64,000 nt of DNA from Lentisphaerota bacterium (GCA_021413965.1 JAIOPI010000031.1:142716-206715); one strand, 5' to 3'; positions 9,013 through 18,668 are shown, counted from the first letter of the stretch. Program-made: numbers and translations. Notes: generated from the sequence alone by a model not told the origin.

Positions 9013-9068
9013 GGATGTAGGGCGCGGGGCATGAGGGTAGAGGGACTAGGGAAAGGGTGAGGAGCGCA

Positions 9069-10046
9069 ATGATTTCGACTGAGGTCATCCGGCAGCAACT
9101 TCAGAATGTGCTGGAGTCGACGCATATCGAGGGGCTGGGCGAGCGGCAACAGGGCAAGGTGCGGGACAGTTACCGGATTGGCGACCGACGGGTGCTGATC
9201 GTGACGGACCGCATCTCGGCCTTTGACTGCGTGCTTGGCACGATCCCGTTCAAGGGGCAGGTGCTCAACCAGCTGGCGGCTTTCTGGTTTGAGCAAACCA
9301 AGGATATTGCACCCAATCACGTGATTTCGGTGCCGGATCCGAACGTGATGGTCGTGCGCGAGTGCGCGCAGCTGCCGCTGGAGTTTGTCGTGCGCGGGTA
9401 CATTACGGGGGTGACGAAGACGTCGGCCTGGTACAACTACGAGCGCGGTGTGCGGAATCTGTGCGGCAACGTGCTGCCCGACGGATTGCGCAAGGATCAG
9501 AAGCTGGAGCGACCGATCATCACGCCGACGACGAAGCACGAGAAGCACGACCGGAACATTTCGCGGGAGGAGGCGATTGCGGAGGGGCTGATTGACGGTG
9601 CGACCTTCGACAAAGCCGCCGCGATCTGCTTGAAGCTTTACAACCGGGCCGTTGAGCATGCGGCGTCGCGCGGCCTGATCTTCGTGGACACGAAGTACGA
9701 GCTGGGGCTGATTGACGGCGAGATCGTGGTGAGCGACGAGATCAACACGCCGGATTCCTCGCGCTACTGGTTTGCGGACACGTACGCGGAGCGGTTTGCG
9801 GCGGGGGAAGAGCAGCGCAAGCTGGACAAGGAGTACGTGCGGCAGTGGCTGGCGGATCAGGGCTTTCGCGGCGACGGGCCGCCGCCGGTGCTGACGGACG
9901 AGGTGCGGGTGGAGGCGGCGCGTCGTTACATTCAGGCGTATGAAGTGGTGACGGGGCGAGCCTTCGAAGCGGACACGCGGCCGGTTCACGCGCGCATGAC
10001 GAATGCGCTGCGGCTCGACCTGGCCGGGGTACGTCAGCCGAAATAG
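9069..10046 (+). CDS. purC: SAICAR synthase (phosphoribosylaminoimidazole-succinocarboxamide synthase)
   Basis: Joins CAIR and aspartate, with ATP, in de novo purine synthesis. The 325-aa length matches the longer, PurC/ADE1-like class. Diagnostic blocks are GKVRDSY near residue 30, VTDRISAFDCVLG, VVRGYITG, TPTTKHEKHD, FVDTKYELGL and SDEINTPDSSRYW. The start at 9069 has AGGAG five bases upstream; a GTG at 9057 in the same frame would add four residues but has no ribosome site. It stands 56 bp after the unknown gene, on the same strand. Confidence 0.97.
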   Translation: MISTEVIRQQLQNVLESTHIEGLGERQQGKVRDSYRIGDRRVLIVTDRISAFDCVLGTIPFKGQVLNQLAAFWFEQTKDIAPNHVISVPDPNVMVVRECAQLPLEFVVRGYITGVTKTSAWYNYERGVRNLCGNVLPDGLRKDQKLERPIITPTTKHEKHDRNISREEAIAEGLIDGATFDKAAAICLKLYNRAVEHAASRGLIFVDTKYELGLIDGEIVVSDEINTPDSSRYWFADTYAERFAAGEEQRKLDKEYVRQWLADQGFRGDGPPPVLTDEVRVEAARRYIQAYEVVTGRAFEADTRPVHARMTNALRLDLAGVRQPK

Positions 10047-10133
10047 CGTCTGTGCGGGCAGGTGGGGGGCGGAAGGCGTGCGGCCGTATTGAGCGGCTGG
10101 CGGCGAGCCTTCGTGTGACCGGCAGGATACGGC

Positions 10134-10472
10134 ATGGCAAGTCAGCGGAAGTTAAGGCGGATTCAGCTCATCACCGCGCTGCAGGTGTTCGATCCGGCCA
10201 GCAGCCAGCTCCTGGGCGTGGTGAACGACATCACGGTGGAAGGGGTCGGGGTGCGCGTGCGGGAGAAGATGCAGGTGCAGCAGCATTACGCGCTGCGGCT
10301 GGCGCTGCCCGCGGCGATCAATGGCGCCAGCCTGCTGGACGTCAGGGGGCGGTGCGCCTGGGCCGGGGTGTCGAGCAATCCAGACTTGTTCGACGTCGGG
10401 TTTCAGTTTGTTGATCTTGCGCCCGATGCGGTTGAGGTGATCGAGGAGTTGATCCGCCGCTATCAGCGCTGA
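10134..10472 (+). CDS. PilZ-domain protein
   Basis: 112 aa, a single PilZ-like domain, of the kind that binds cyclic di-GMP or acts as its adaptor. It begins with a basic RKLRR segment, followed by NDITVEGVGVRV (the D-x-S-x-x-G motif appears as D-I-T-V-E-G) and DLFDVGFQFVDL near the end. The Arg-rich first motif is only partly like RxxxR, so ligand binding is uncertain. AGGAT precedes the start by six bases. It ends 16 bp before the large coiled-coil gene and is probably cotranscribed with it. Confidence 0.75.
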   Translation: MASQRKLRRIQLITALQVFDPASSQLLGVVNDITVEGVGVRVREKMQVQQHYALRLALPAAINGASLLDVRGRCAWAGVSSNPDLFDVGFQFVDLAPDAVEVIEELIRRYQR

Positions 10473-10488
10473 CGACTGCAGACAGAAC

Positions 10489-13400
10489 ATGGAAAACGGC
10501 ACCATAGGCAAAGCGCAGGACGTGCAGGAGAAGTGGGTTCTGCGGACGGGGCCGGAGACGATCTACGGTGAACTGGCGCTGGGCGTTCTGGCCCAGTGGG
10601 CTGAGCAGGGGCGCATCACGCCCGACAGCGAAGTGTCGCGCAATGGCCGGGACTGGGTGAGGGCCGAGACCGTTGCCGACCTGAAGATGGATTGGTTTGT
10701 GTCGCTGAAGAGCGGCATGAACTACGGGCCGGTCAATCTCCTGGCCGTGCCCGGGCTGTTCCGGCGGGGGATCATCGACCGCACCGCCGTTCTGGAGCAC
10801 AAAATCACGCACCGGAAGATCCCGGCGATTGAACTGCTCAAAGGCCTGAAGAAGCCGGGGGGGGCGGCGCCAACGCCGGTCCCGGCCTCGCCGGAGACGG
10901 GGCCCGCCGTGGTCGGCGGGACGGGTGCGGGAGCGGTGGAGCGGGGCACGGCAGACGAGCGCGACACGCCGACGGCGGACGCCGTTCCGCGCGAGCTGGT
11001 GCCGGCGGCGGATATTTCGCGCCATCTTCACATTGCCAAGGAGCGCATAGCCGAGCTGAGCATGCGGCTGGCGGCCCTCCAGTCCGAGCGGAACCGCGCC
11101 GAGTCGGAGACGAAGACGACCGCGCAGATTCAGGAACGCGCGTTGGAAGACGCGCGGCGGCTGGTGGCGCAGGCGCAGCGCGAGCGTGACGAAGCGGTGA
11201 CGGAACAGCGCCAGGTGGAGCTGAAGCTGACACGGCAGGTCAACGATCTGGAGAGTCTGCTGCGGGATCGCCAGCGTGCCACAGAGTCCACGGAGTTGAC
11301 GCGCCGCGACATGGCCCAGAAGGCCGAAGCGCTGGACGTGCGCGTGCGCGAATTTGAGGCGTTGGCGGCCAGGAGCGAGGCGCTGCTGGCGGAAGCCCGG
11401 GAGGGGCTGCGGGCCGAGCGTGAGCAGAGCGCGGAATTGCGGCTGCGGCTGCAAACGCAGGAATTCGAGTACAAGCACCACGAGGCGCACTGGCAGGAAC
11501 AGATGCAGGCGCTCGCGGGGCAGGCGAGCCCGGAGAAGGTCAAGGAGTTGGAATCACGTTCGGCCGACCTGGCGCACGAGCTGGAAGTCAGCCGGCATGC
11601 GGCGGACGAGGAGCGTTCCCGGGTAGTGGCGGCATTCAAGGCCGAAGCTGACGGACGGAATGCCGCGTTGGCGGGCAAGATCAAGGCGCTGGAGGCGACC
11701 GTCGTGCGCGGGGCGGCTGAGCATCGGCACCTGGCCGAGGAGATGGAGACGCAGCGGGGACAGCTGCTGGCGGCTCAGGAGGAGGTGCGGCGCGCGCAGG
11801 ATGCCGAGAAGGCTGTTGCGGCCGAGCTGGCGGAGGCGCGGCAATCGGCAGAGGCGCTGCTGGCGCAGGCGGTGACCGGGTGGCAGCGGCGGGTTGAGCA
11901 GGCAGAGGCGGAGGTGGCACGGCTGGCCACGGCGCACGCCCAAAGTGTCGCGGCTCTGAAGCATGATGCCGGGCAGCGGGAGGCGGCGCTCGTGGCGCGG
12001 GCCAAGATCCTGCAGGACGCGGCTGACCGCGAGGCGGCGGCCGTTGCCAAGGCGGCGAACCTGGAAGCGGTCGCGGCGCGGGCGGCGGCGGATTGGCAGC
12101 GCGCGAATCAGGACGCCATGGCGTTCAAAGCGCAAGTGAATGGCGCGCAGGAGGCCGCAGGTCGTGCGGAAGCCATCCGTAAAGCGATCGAAGGAGAGTT
12201 GGCGGCGGCGCGGGCGGAAGTGGAGGCGGAGCGCGCCAAGGTGACCGCGGACTGGACGCAACGCCTCGCGGCGGAACAGGCCTCGCACGCTCAGGCCGTG
12301 GCGTCGCTGAAGGATGAGGCTGCCAAGAGGGAGGCGTCGGCGGCCGCGAGGATCGCCTCGTTGGAGGAGGCGGCGGCGCGGGCGGCGGCGGACGCGCAAC
12401 GCGCGGCTGAGGCGTCGGCGGCGCTCAGGGGGCAGGTTGTGGGCGCTGAAGCGTCGGCGAAGCGCACCGTCGAGGCGCGGAACGCCTTGGAATCGGAGCT
12501 GGCGGCGGCGCGGGCGCAGGTGGAGGCGGAGCGCGCCAAGGTGACCGCCGACTGGACGCAGCGCCTCGCGGCGGAACAGGCCGCGCACGCTCAGGCCGTG
12601 GCGTCGCTGAAGGATGAGACTGCCAAGCGGGAGGCGTCGGCGGCCGCGAGGATTGTCTCGTTGGAGGAGGAGGCGGCGCACGCGGTGGCCGACGTGCAGT
12701 GCGCGGGTGAGCAGTCGGCGGCGCTCAAGTCGGTACTGGCAGAGGCGCAGATGGCGGCTCAGCGGGCGGAGCGGGTGCAGCGTGAGTCCGAGTCCGAACT
12801 GGCGGCGGCCAGGCAGAGGGATGCGGAGCACGCGAAAGTCATGGCCGAGTTGCAGGGCAGGCTGGTGACGGCAGAAGCCGCCCAGGCGCGGAGCGTTGGT
12901 GCGTTGAAGCAGGAGGCGACGGCGCGCGAGGCGGAGGCTGCCGCGGCGTTGGCGCGGGCGCGGGAGGAAACCGTAGAAGTCCAGAAGGCCTGTAAGTCTC
13001 TCGAGTCGCGGGTGAAAGAAGCCGAGCGGGTTGCCGCGGGGCGCGAGAGCGAACTGGCCGAGGTGCGGCTGACGCTGGCCGTGGCAAAGGTCGGGGCCGA
13101 GCGCGCGGCCGCACTCGAGGCTCAACTGGGGCAGCAGACAGCGACCGGTGCGACGCTGGCTGCCGAGCGCGCCACGTGGGCAGCCGCGATGGAGGCGCTG
13201 AAGCGGGATCTGGCGGCAGCCGTCGAGACGGTCGCGAAGGATAAGCGGGCTCTGGAAGCAGCGGCCAAACGCGAGGCGGTGCTGAAGCAGGACGGGTTGC
13301 GCCATCGCGAAGAGCTTGACCGGCTCGAGAAGGAGGTTGAGCGACTGCACGCGGCGCAGAAGGAGTCCACCAAGCGCGGGGCAGAGCAGGAGCGACACTT

Positions 13401-14223
13401 GACCTCCATGCGCAAGGAAGTGGCGGGGCTCAAAGCGGAACTGGCGGAAGCGGCCCAACAGGTGCAGGTGATGTCGGCTGCGGATTTGAATCTGCAGGGC
13501 CAGTCAGCGGCCTGGGATGTGGAGCGGCGGAAGCTGGAAGAGCGGCTGGCGTCGACCACGAAGGATATGGAGCAGCGACTGTCGACGGTGGTGGCGGCGC
13601 GTGCCGACGCTGACAGGCAGGCCAAGCGCCTGGCCGAGGCGCAGGCGCAGGATGCGCGGCGCCTGGATGAGTTGCAGCGGTCTTCACGCGAGCAGGCGGA
13701 GCGTCTGGCGTCGGTGCGCAACGCGTTGCAGAGCGCGAGGCAGGATGCGGAGGCGCGGCTGGGCGTTCTGACCGGGGTGGCGCCGATCGAGTGGTACGTC
13801 ATGTTGGACGGAGGCAATATCTTTGGCCCGGTGTCGCTGGACATGCTTTACGAGTGGGCGGCGGAATGCCGGCTGGGGCCGGGGCATTCCATTTCCAGGG
13901 ATCGAAAGACCTGGGAACCGGTGGAGCGTGTTGCCGGACTGGGGCTGGAGTGGATGGTGACGTTGGCGGACGATAGCGCGTATGGACCGGTGAACGTGTT
14001 TGCGGTACGTCACCTGATGGCGGATGGCGTCCTGGCGGCGGGTAAACCGATCACACATTGCCGGGACGGGCGCAAGGGCACATGGGAGGAAATCGTCGCC
14101 ATGGAAGTGCGCCGGATTCGTGCCGAGGCGGCCATGCCATCGGCGCAGGCGGATCAGGCACGCGCCGGGCTGGGCAAGCTGACGGAGCAGGTTCGGCAGT
14201 TGGAATCGCTTTGCGGGGCGTAG
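10489..14223 (+). CDS. Giant coiled-coil protein capped by tandem GYF-like domains
   Basis: 1244 aa with a symmetrical layout. Residues ~15-60 and ~63-115 are two GYF_2-like modules (YGELALGVLAQWAEQGRI, then YGPVNLLAVPGLFRRGII); residues ~1099-1145 and ~1153-1210 are two more (FGPVSLDMLYEWAAE, YGPVNVFAVRHLMADG). Between them about 930 residues, after a Pro/Gly linker, form an Ala/Glu/Arg-rich coiled coil. GYF domains usually bind proline-rich peptides, so this may be a long tether or scaffold. No signal peptide or membrane segment is seen. The centre holds 100-residue repeats. The cap assignment rests on pattern recognition; the ribosome site is weak. Confidence 0.72.
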   Translation: MENGTIGKAQDVQEKWVLRTGPETIYGELALGVLAQWAEQGRITPDSEVSRNGRDWVRAETVADLKMDWFVSLKSGMNYGPVNLLAVPGLFRRGIIDRTAVLEHKITHRKIPAIELLKGLKKPGGAAPTPVPASPETGPAVVGGTGAGAVERGTADERDTPTADAVPRELVPAADISRHLHIAKERIAELSMRLAALQSERNRAESETKTTAQIQERALEDARRLVAQAQRERDEAVTEQRQVELKLTRQVNDLESLLRDRQRATESTELTRRDMAQKAEALDVRVREFEALAARSEALLAEAREGLRAEREQSAELRLRLQTQEFEYKHHEAHWQEQMQALAGQASPEKVKELESRSADLAHELEVSRHAADEERSRVVAAFKAEADGRNAALAGKIKALEATVVRGAAEHRHLAEEMETQRGQLLAAQEEVRRAQDAEKAVAAELAEARQSAEALLAQAVTGWQRRVEQAEAEVARLATAHAQSVAALKHDAGQREAALVARAKILQDAADREAAAVAKAANLEAVAARAAADWQRANQDAMAFKAQVNGAQEAAGRAEAIRKAIEGELAAARAEVEAERAKVTADWTQRLAAEQASHAQAVASLKDEAAKREASAAARIASLEEAAARAAADAQRAAEASAALRGQVVGAEASAKRTVEARNALESELAAARAQVEAERAKVTADWTQRLAAEQAAHAQAVASLKDETAKREASAAARIVSLEEEAAHAVADVQCAGEQSAALKSVLAEAQMAAQRAERVQRESESELAAARQRDAEHAKVMAELQGRLVTAEAAQARSVGALKQEATAREAEAAAALARAREETVEVQKACKSLESRVKEAERVAAGRESELAEVRLTLAVAKVGAERAAALEAQLGQQTATGATLAAERATWAAAMEALKRDLAAAVETVAKDKRALEAAAKREAVLKQDGLRHREELDRLEKEVERLHAAQKESTKRGAEQERHLTSMRKEVAGLKAELAEAAQQVQVMSAADLNLQGQSAAWDVERRKLEERLASTTKDMEQRLSTVVAARADADRQAKRLAEAQAQDARRLDELQRSSREQAERLASVRNALQSARQDAEARLGVLTGVAPIEWYVMLDGGNIFGPVSLDMLYEWAAECRLGPGHSISRDRKTWEPVERVAGLGLEWMVTLADDSAYGPVNVFAVRHLMADGVLAAGKPITHCRDGRKGTWEEIVAMEVRRIRAEAAMPSAQADQARAGLGKLTEQVRQLESLCGA
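11932..12882 (+). repeat. Intragenic 300-bp tandem repeats in the coiled coil
   Basis: Successive units start at 11932 (117 codons), 12283 (100 codons) and 12583 (100 codons), and a partial unit begins at 12883. Each opens with a variant of AHAQAVASLKDE. The block at 12199-12382 and its counterpart 300 bp downstream are nearly identical in DNA, which means a recent duplication or ongoing conversion. The outer units are diverged. Confidence 0.85.
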
Positions 14224-14344
14224 CGCGGACACGCGCCGGCACCGACGTAGAGTCGCCTGGCCTTGACGGACAGCGCTCCGGTGGCGTGAGGCCGGACACA
14301 TCCGCCATGCGATTCCGCAACCAGCGTGGTTGAGTATCGCGGTG

Positions 14345-15568
14345 TTACCAGCGGAGTTTGGCCGCTTGGAGGCGACGGCCCAGTTCCGTGAACACACGCT
14401 CGTCGTCCTGGTCACCGGCGGACTCAAATGTTGCGGAGAAGCGCAGGAAGGCACCCGCATCGTCCCACGGCACGGTGGAGACCAACTGTTCGCGGATGAG
14501 GAATTGCGAGGCTTCCTCGGCATTGGCAAACGTGCGGTCGCCGGCGCCGCGCGGCGCGGCGACGTAGAGGTAGAAGGTGCCGCCCGGCATACTGGCGTTG
14601 GCGCCGGCTGCGCGCAGCGTTTCGACGAGGCGCCGCATGCGCTGTTCGTAATGAGCACGGATGCTGTCGGCCAGTGCACGGTCCGCGATGCCGGCGCAGG
14701 CGGCGACCTGGATGGCCTTGAACTGTCCGGAATCAATGTTGTCCTTGACCTCGGCATAGGCCTTTACGGCGCGCGCCGACCCGCAGACAAATCCGAGACG
14801 CCAGCCGGTCATGTTGTAACTCTTGCTCATGGAGTGCAACTCCACGGCCACGTCCTTGCCGCCTGGGCGGCTCATGATGGAAAGGCCGGAACGTCCGAAG
14901 ACCAGGGTGGCGTAGGCGGCGTCCTGGACGATCAGGATGTTATGCCGCTTCGCGAACGCGATCAGCGCGTCGAAGAACGCCTCGGACGGCGGCGCGCCCG
15001 TGGGGTTGTTCGGGTAATTCACGTAGAACAGCTTGGCGCGGCGCGCGGTGTCGGCGTCAATGGACGACAAGTCGGGATAGAACTGGTTTTGCGGCAGGAG
15101 CGGGAGCTTGACGACCTGGCCGCCGAGGTAGGCGGCGTGGGTGGCCATGACCGGATAACCGGGCACAGTGGTCAGGACGACATCGCCGGGATTCACAAAG
15201 CACAGCGGCATGATGGCGAGCGCGGGTTTGGAGCCGATGCTGTGGTTGATTTCGGTCTGGGGGTCGAGATCGGCGACGCCGAAGAACGTCCGCATGTAGT
15301 CGGCGGCCGCCTGCTTGAACGCATCGATGCCGTTGTCGGCGTAGCCGCGGTTGGCGGGATCGTCGACCGCGCGCTTGAGGGCTTGGCGGATGGCCATGGG
15401 GGCCATCTGGTCCGGTTCGCCGACGCCGAAATCCAGCAACTCGATGCCGGGCTTCCGGCTGCGGGCGTCGGCTTTGGCGCGTTTGATCTTTTCGAATTTG
15501 TAAATGGCGTTGGTGGTGCCAAAGGCGGCACCGCCGATGCGTTCGGCAAAGAGGGTCTGAATATCCAT
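14345..15568 (-). CDS. dapL: LL-diaminopimelate aminotransferase-like enzyme
   Basis: PLP-dependent class I/II aminotransferase, 407 aa. Best reading is the DapL type, which makes LL-diaminopimelate from tetrahydrodipicolinate in a short lysine/peptidoglycan route. Visible motifs: LDFGVGEPDQMAP near residue 45, GYADNGIDAFKQA, VPGYPVMATHAAYLGG, NYPNNPTG, and the PLP lysine in SMSKSYNMTGWRLGF. The start at 15568 has GGAG six bases upstream; the TTG two codons earlier is less likely. A near-perfect sigma-70 promoter lies just upstream. Related alanine/aspartate aminotransferases cannot be fully excluded. Confidence 0.82.
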   Translation of the reverse strand: MDIQTLFAERIGGAAFGTTNAIYKFEKIKRAKADARSRKPGIELLDFGVGEPDQMAPMAIRQALKRAVDDPANRGYADNGIDAFKQAAADYMRTFFGVADLDPQTEINHSIGSKPALAIMPLCFVNPGDVVLTTVPGYPVMATHAAYLGGQVVKLPLLPQNQFYPDLSSIDADTARRAKLFYVNYPNNPTGAPPSEAFFDALIAFAKRHNILIVQDAAYATLVFGRSGLSIMSRPGGKDVAVELHSMSKSYNMTGWRLGFVCGSARAVKAYAEVKDNIDSGQFKAIQVAACAGIADRALADSIRAHYEQRMRRLVETLRAAGANASMPGGTFYLYVAAPRGAGDRTFANAEEASQFLIREQLVSTVPWDDAGAFLRFSATFESAGDQDDERVFTELGRRLQAAKLRW

Positions 15569-15604
15569 GTGCAACTCCGCTAAATCTGGTCAACGTGAGC
15601 GGGC

Positions 15605-15632
15605 ATTATAGGGGCGTGCCGTGGGATGTCAA
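15605..15632 (-). promoter_or_regulatory. Consensus sigma-70 promoter of the dapL-like gene
   Basis: On the minus strand: -35 TTGACA (15627-15632), 16-bp spacer, -10 TATAAT (15605-15610). Both hexamers are perfect matches. It is about 40 bp from the start codon and points at the aminotransferase gene. Confidence 0.85.
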
Positions 15633-15648
15633 AGCGGGAGGATGTGTT

Positions 15649-17703
15649 TTACGGATCGGTCACGCCGAGGGAGGCAAGCTGGCGGCGGTAGAAGGCGGTG
15701 CGGGCGGGATCGTGGCGATTGGCGGCGCGCTCCAGTGCCGCGCGATAGAGGATGCGGGCCTGCTCGGGATGGCCATGCCCGACGAGCATGGCCCCGAGAT
15801 TTTGAATGGCGAGATCGAGGTCCGGGTTCAGGACAATGGCAGCCTCAAAGTGCTGGATGGCTTCTTCCGCGCGGCCCTGGCCGTTGAGGGCAGACCCGAG
15901 GTTGTTGTGAACCGCGGCGTCGTTGGGATCAATCTCGAGGGCCTCATAGAAAATGGGAATTGCGGCCTCGGACTGGTTCTGGCGAATGAGTGACATGGCC
16001 AGTTGGTTGCGGACGGCGGCGTTGCGTGGAGTCAGCGCCGACAGCACACGGAACTGCGTGGTTGCTCCGGGGAAGTTTCCGGTGCGGTAGAGGGCACTGG
16101 CGAGGTTACTGCGCGCCGTGACGTTGCGCGGGTTGGCATCGATGGCGAGGCGATAGTTGGCGATGGCATCGGGGTCACGCTCCAGCCGTTCGAATGCCAC
16201 GCCCAGACTGTTGAGTGCATCGTCGTAGCCAGGCTGCAGGGCGACGGCCTGCTTGAGCAGCCGGCACGCCTCCTCGTTGTTTCCGAGTCGGGACTGGCGT
16301 GCGCCGAGGCAGTAATACATTTCGGCGCGGTAGGGGCCGCGCTCCTGCGGGAAGGGGCCGGGGACACTGGTGACGATGACGAGGATCAGCATCAGGGGCG
16401 CGATCACGCGCAGGCGGCGGGGAGTGGCGCGGTAATCATTGACTAACGCGGCGGCACCGGCGGTGGCGCACACGGCCAACACGGGAATGACGGGGATCCG
16501 GTAGCGGGCTGAGACAAAGACCAGGATGACGGCGGCGGGGTAGAGAGCGAGGAACAGCCGGATGGGGGCGGGGATGTCGCGCCAGCGGCGGTAGAGTCCG
16601 TAGGCGGCGAGGGGGAGCAGCAAGGCGAAGGGGAAGCCGACGGGGCCGGCACGCCAGACGAGGGTTTTCAGGATGAGGGACCAGTCGCGATAGAGGTAGA
16701 GGTCTTCGTTGCGAGGCAGCTCGCGCGGGGACAGGAACTGAACGGTCTTGCGGAACATGCCGCGGATGAACGGGAGGGGTTGAGATTTGGCGTATGCGAG
16801 TGCCTGGTGCGAAAAGAAGTCTGACGTTTCGCGACCGGGCGCGATGCCGTAGCGCGCCGGGAGCAGGGTGAGGTTATCCCATTCATAGCCGGGGCGGATT
16901 GCCACCGTGTGATCAGAATCAGGATTATTGCCGATGTAAAGATTGAGGCCGCCCGAGTAGGGCAGGATGGAGAGGCTGCCGGTGACGTGATGGCTGAGAA
17001 GGGAAACGGGAAGGAGGGGGAGCAGGAGGCCGGCGGTGAGGGCGAGCACCACGTGGGAAAGGCGGCGCAGGGGGATGGCCGACTGGCGCCAGAGGGACCA
17101 GGCGGCCCAGGCTGTGGCGACGGCAAGGAAGGGAATGAAGGTTGGGCGGGACAGGCTGCTGAGCGCGGCGGCGAGGCCAAGTGTAAACCAACGGCGGAGA
17201 GACGGGCGGGTTGCGGCATCGAGCAGGCAGAGTATCAAGGCTGGTGCCCAGAAGGCCTCCCAGCCAGTGCCAAGCAGCTCGCCGTCGTAGAAGATCATGG
17301 GGCCATAGAATGCGGTCGCGAGGCCGGCGACGAGCGGCCAGGGGCGGGGGAGAAAGCGGCGCGCCAGATCGAAGGTGAGGACGCAGGTTCCGGCGCCCAG
17401 GATGGCCTGCAGGAGTTTGGCCACGATGAGGGAGCCATGCCCGAAGGCAAGAGCGGCGGTCAGGAACGCCGGATAGAAGAAGGGCTGCCAGAAGAAGGCC
17501 GGGCTGAAATGGCCGGTCTGGAGCGCGCTGCGGGCGAGATCGACATAGGTTTCGGCATCAATAATGGGGGCGAAGAAGGTCGGCGTGTCGGAGGATTCCC
17601 AGAGGTAAAGGAGACGGACGGCGAGCGCGGCGAAGAAAACGAACCAGGGGCGTGTGTGGGCGGCGGATGGGGATGGTGCGCCGCCGGTTTGTTGAGGCGT
17701 CAT
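15649..17703 (-). CDS. Membrane glycosyltransferase-like protein with C-terminal TPRs
   Basis: 684 aa. Residues ~15-450 carry about ten hydrophobic segments in the style of the PMT/ArnT (GT39/GT-C) glycosyltransferases, with an acidic luminal-type loop near the start (APIIDAETYVDLARS) and a charged loop at ~285-330. Residues ~490-670 are at least five tetratricopeptide repeats (ALNSLGVAFERLERDPDAI, AVHNNLGSALNGQGRAEEAI). It likely transfers a sugar from a lipid carrier at the membrane; the substrate is unknown. Its ATG overlaps the stop of the upstream acyltransferase gene (ATGA), pointing to shared envelope work. Confidence 0.8.
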   Translation of the reverse strand: MTPQQTGGAPSPSAAHTRPWFVFFAALAVRLLYLWESSDTPTFFAPIIDAETYVDLARSALQTGHFSPAFFWQPFFYPAFLTAALAFGHGSLIVAKLLQAILGAGTCVLTFDLARRFLPRPWPLVAGLATAFYGPMIFYDGELLGTGWEAFWAPALILCLLDAATRPSLRRWFTLGLAAALSSLSRPTFIPFLAVATAWAAWSLWRQSAIPLRRLSHVVLALTAGLLLPLLPVSLLSHHVTGSLSILPYSGGLNLYIGNNPDSDHTVAIRPGYEWDNLTLLPARYGIAPGRETSDFFSHQALAYAKSQPLPFIRGMFRKTVQFLSPRELPRNEDLYLYRDWSLILKTLVWRAGPVGFPFALLLPLAAYGLYRRWRDIPAPIRLFLALYPAAVILVFVSARYRIPVIPVLAVCATAGAAALVNDYRATPRRLRVIAPLMLILVIVTSVPGPFPQERGPYRAEMYYCLGARQSRLGNNEEACRLLKQAVALQPGYDDALNSLGVAFERLERDPDAIANYRLAIDANPRNVTARSNLASALYRTGNFPGATTQFRVLSALTPRNAAVRNQLAMSLIRQNQSEAAIPIFYEALEIDPNDAAVHNNLGSALNGQGRAEEAIQHFEAAIVLNPDLDLAIQNLGAMLVGHGHPEQARILYRAALERAANRHDPARTAFYRRQLASLGVTDP

Positions 17704-18668
17704 GGCGTGGGCTCCGCCGCGGCGGCATGGGCTTGCTGTGTCGAGGCGTTTTCCACGGTGGCTGCGTCCGGTTCCAAGGGGTCGAGAATCCATCGACGGT
17801 TGAACCAGAACCATTGGTCGGGGGATGCCCGGATCCAGTTGTCAATGCGCTGAAGAACGTCGCGGGTCATGCGCTCGATATCGACCTGCCGGGGAAGGGA
17901 GGGGTCGGGCCAGATCGGCGGGGAGACATGCATGCGTTGCTGCGTCCATCCTTGGCGCAGCACCAGGCAGGCGAAAATGGGGATTTCGGCCTGGCGGGCG
18001 AAACGGGCCATTCCGGAGCCCACGTTGGCAACACCGCCGAGGAAGGGGGCGGAGATATCAGGTGTCCGCACGCGCACGTCAGGCAGGATGGCAAGGAAGC
18101 CGCCATCGAGCAGACGGCGCAGCACGTCGCGCATAAGACCGGATCCGCGCGCAAGGGTATGGATGCCCGGCTGTCGACGGAGGCGGTTGAGGTAATCGTC
18201 GACGAGCGGATTTTTCTGCGTGGCGGCGATGCTGAAGATCGGGATTCCAGCGTGGTGGCAGGCGAGTGCGGCGGTTTCCCAATTCCCCATGTGGGGCACC
18301 GCGATGATGGCGCCCTGTCCGGTGCGTGCATGAGCAAGTACAGGCGCGATGACGTCGTCGGAGTTGGTGGTGGTCCTGAGCCAGGCGGGCGTGGCCTTTG
18401 CGATGCGCAGGATCTCGACGATATCGAATGCGAGATTGCGCCAGGAGAGCCACGCGATCCGTGCGGGGTCCGGTGCGTTCGGTCCATCGCCAAACACGGA
18501 CCGGATGCGCCGCTTCGCCTCGCGGACGCGCGGACGGAAGAGCAGATAGCCGAGCCGCGCGACGCCCCAGCCGATGGCCAGGGCCGCCCGGTAGGGCAGC
18601 GCATTGACAAGCCCCGCGAGGGCCCTCAGGGCGCCGTATTCGACCAGATGTTTGGTGCGGTATCGCAT
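17700..18668 (-). CDS. LpxL/HtrB-type lipid A acyltransferase
   Basis: 322 aa, family of late acyltransferases that add a secondary acyl chain to lipid A at the inner membrane. The catalytic HX4E motif is PHMGNWE near residue 125, preceded by GQGAIIAV. Later blocks include LARGSG, GGFLAILPDV and PDQWFWFNRRW, all family-typical. A short hydrophobic N-terminus (LAGLVNALPYRAALAIGWG) fits membrane attachment. It is the first gene of a two-gene unit, overlapping the glycosyltransferase-like gene. This implies a lipid A-containing outer membrane. Confidence 0.9.
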   Translation of the reverse strand: MRYRTKHLVEYGALRALAGLVNALPYRAALAIGWGVARLGYLLFRPRVREAKRRIRSVFGDGPNAPDPARIAWLSWRNLAFDIVEILRIAKATPAWLRTTTNSDDVIAPVLAHARTGQGAIIAVPHMGNWETAALACHHAGIPIFSIAATQKNPLVDDYLNRLRRQPGIHTLARGSGLMRDVLRRLLDGGFLAILPDVRVRTPDISAPFLGGVANVGSGMARFARQAEIPIFACLVLRQGWTQQRMHVSPPIWPDPSLPRQVDIERMTRDVLQRIDNWIRASPDQWFWFNRRWILDPLEPDAATVENASTQQAHAAAAEPTP

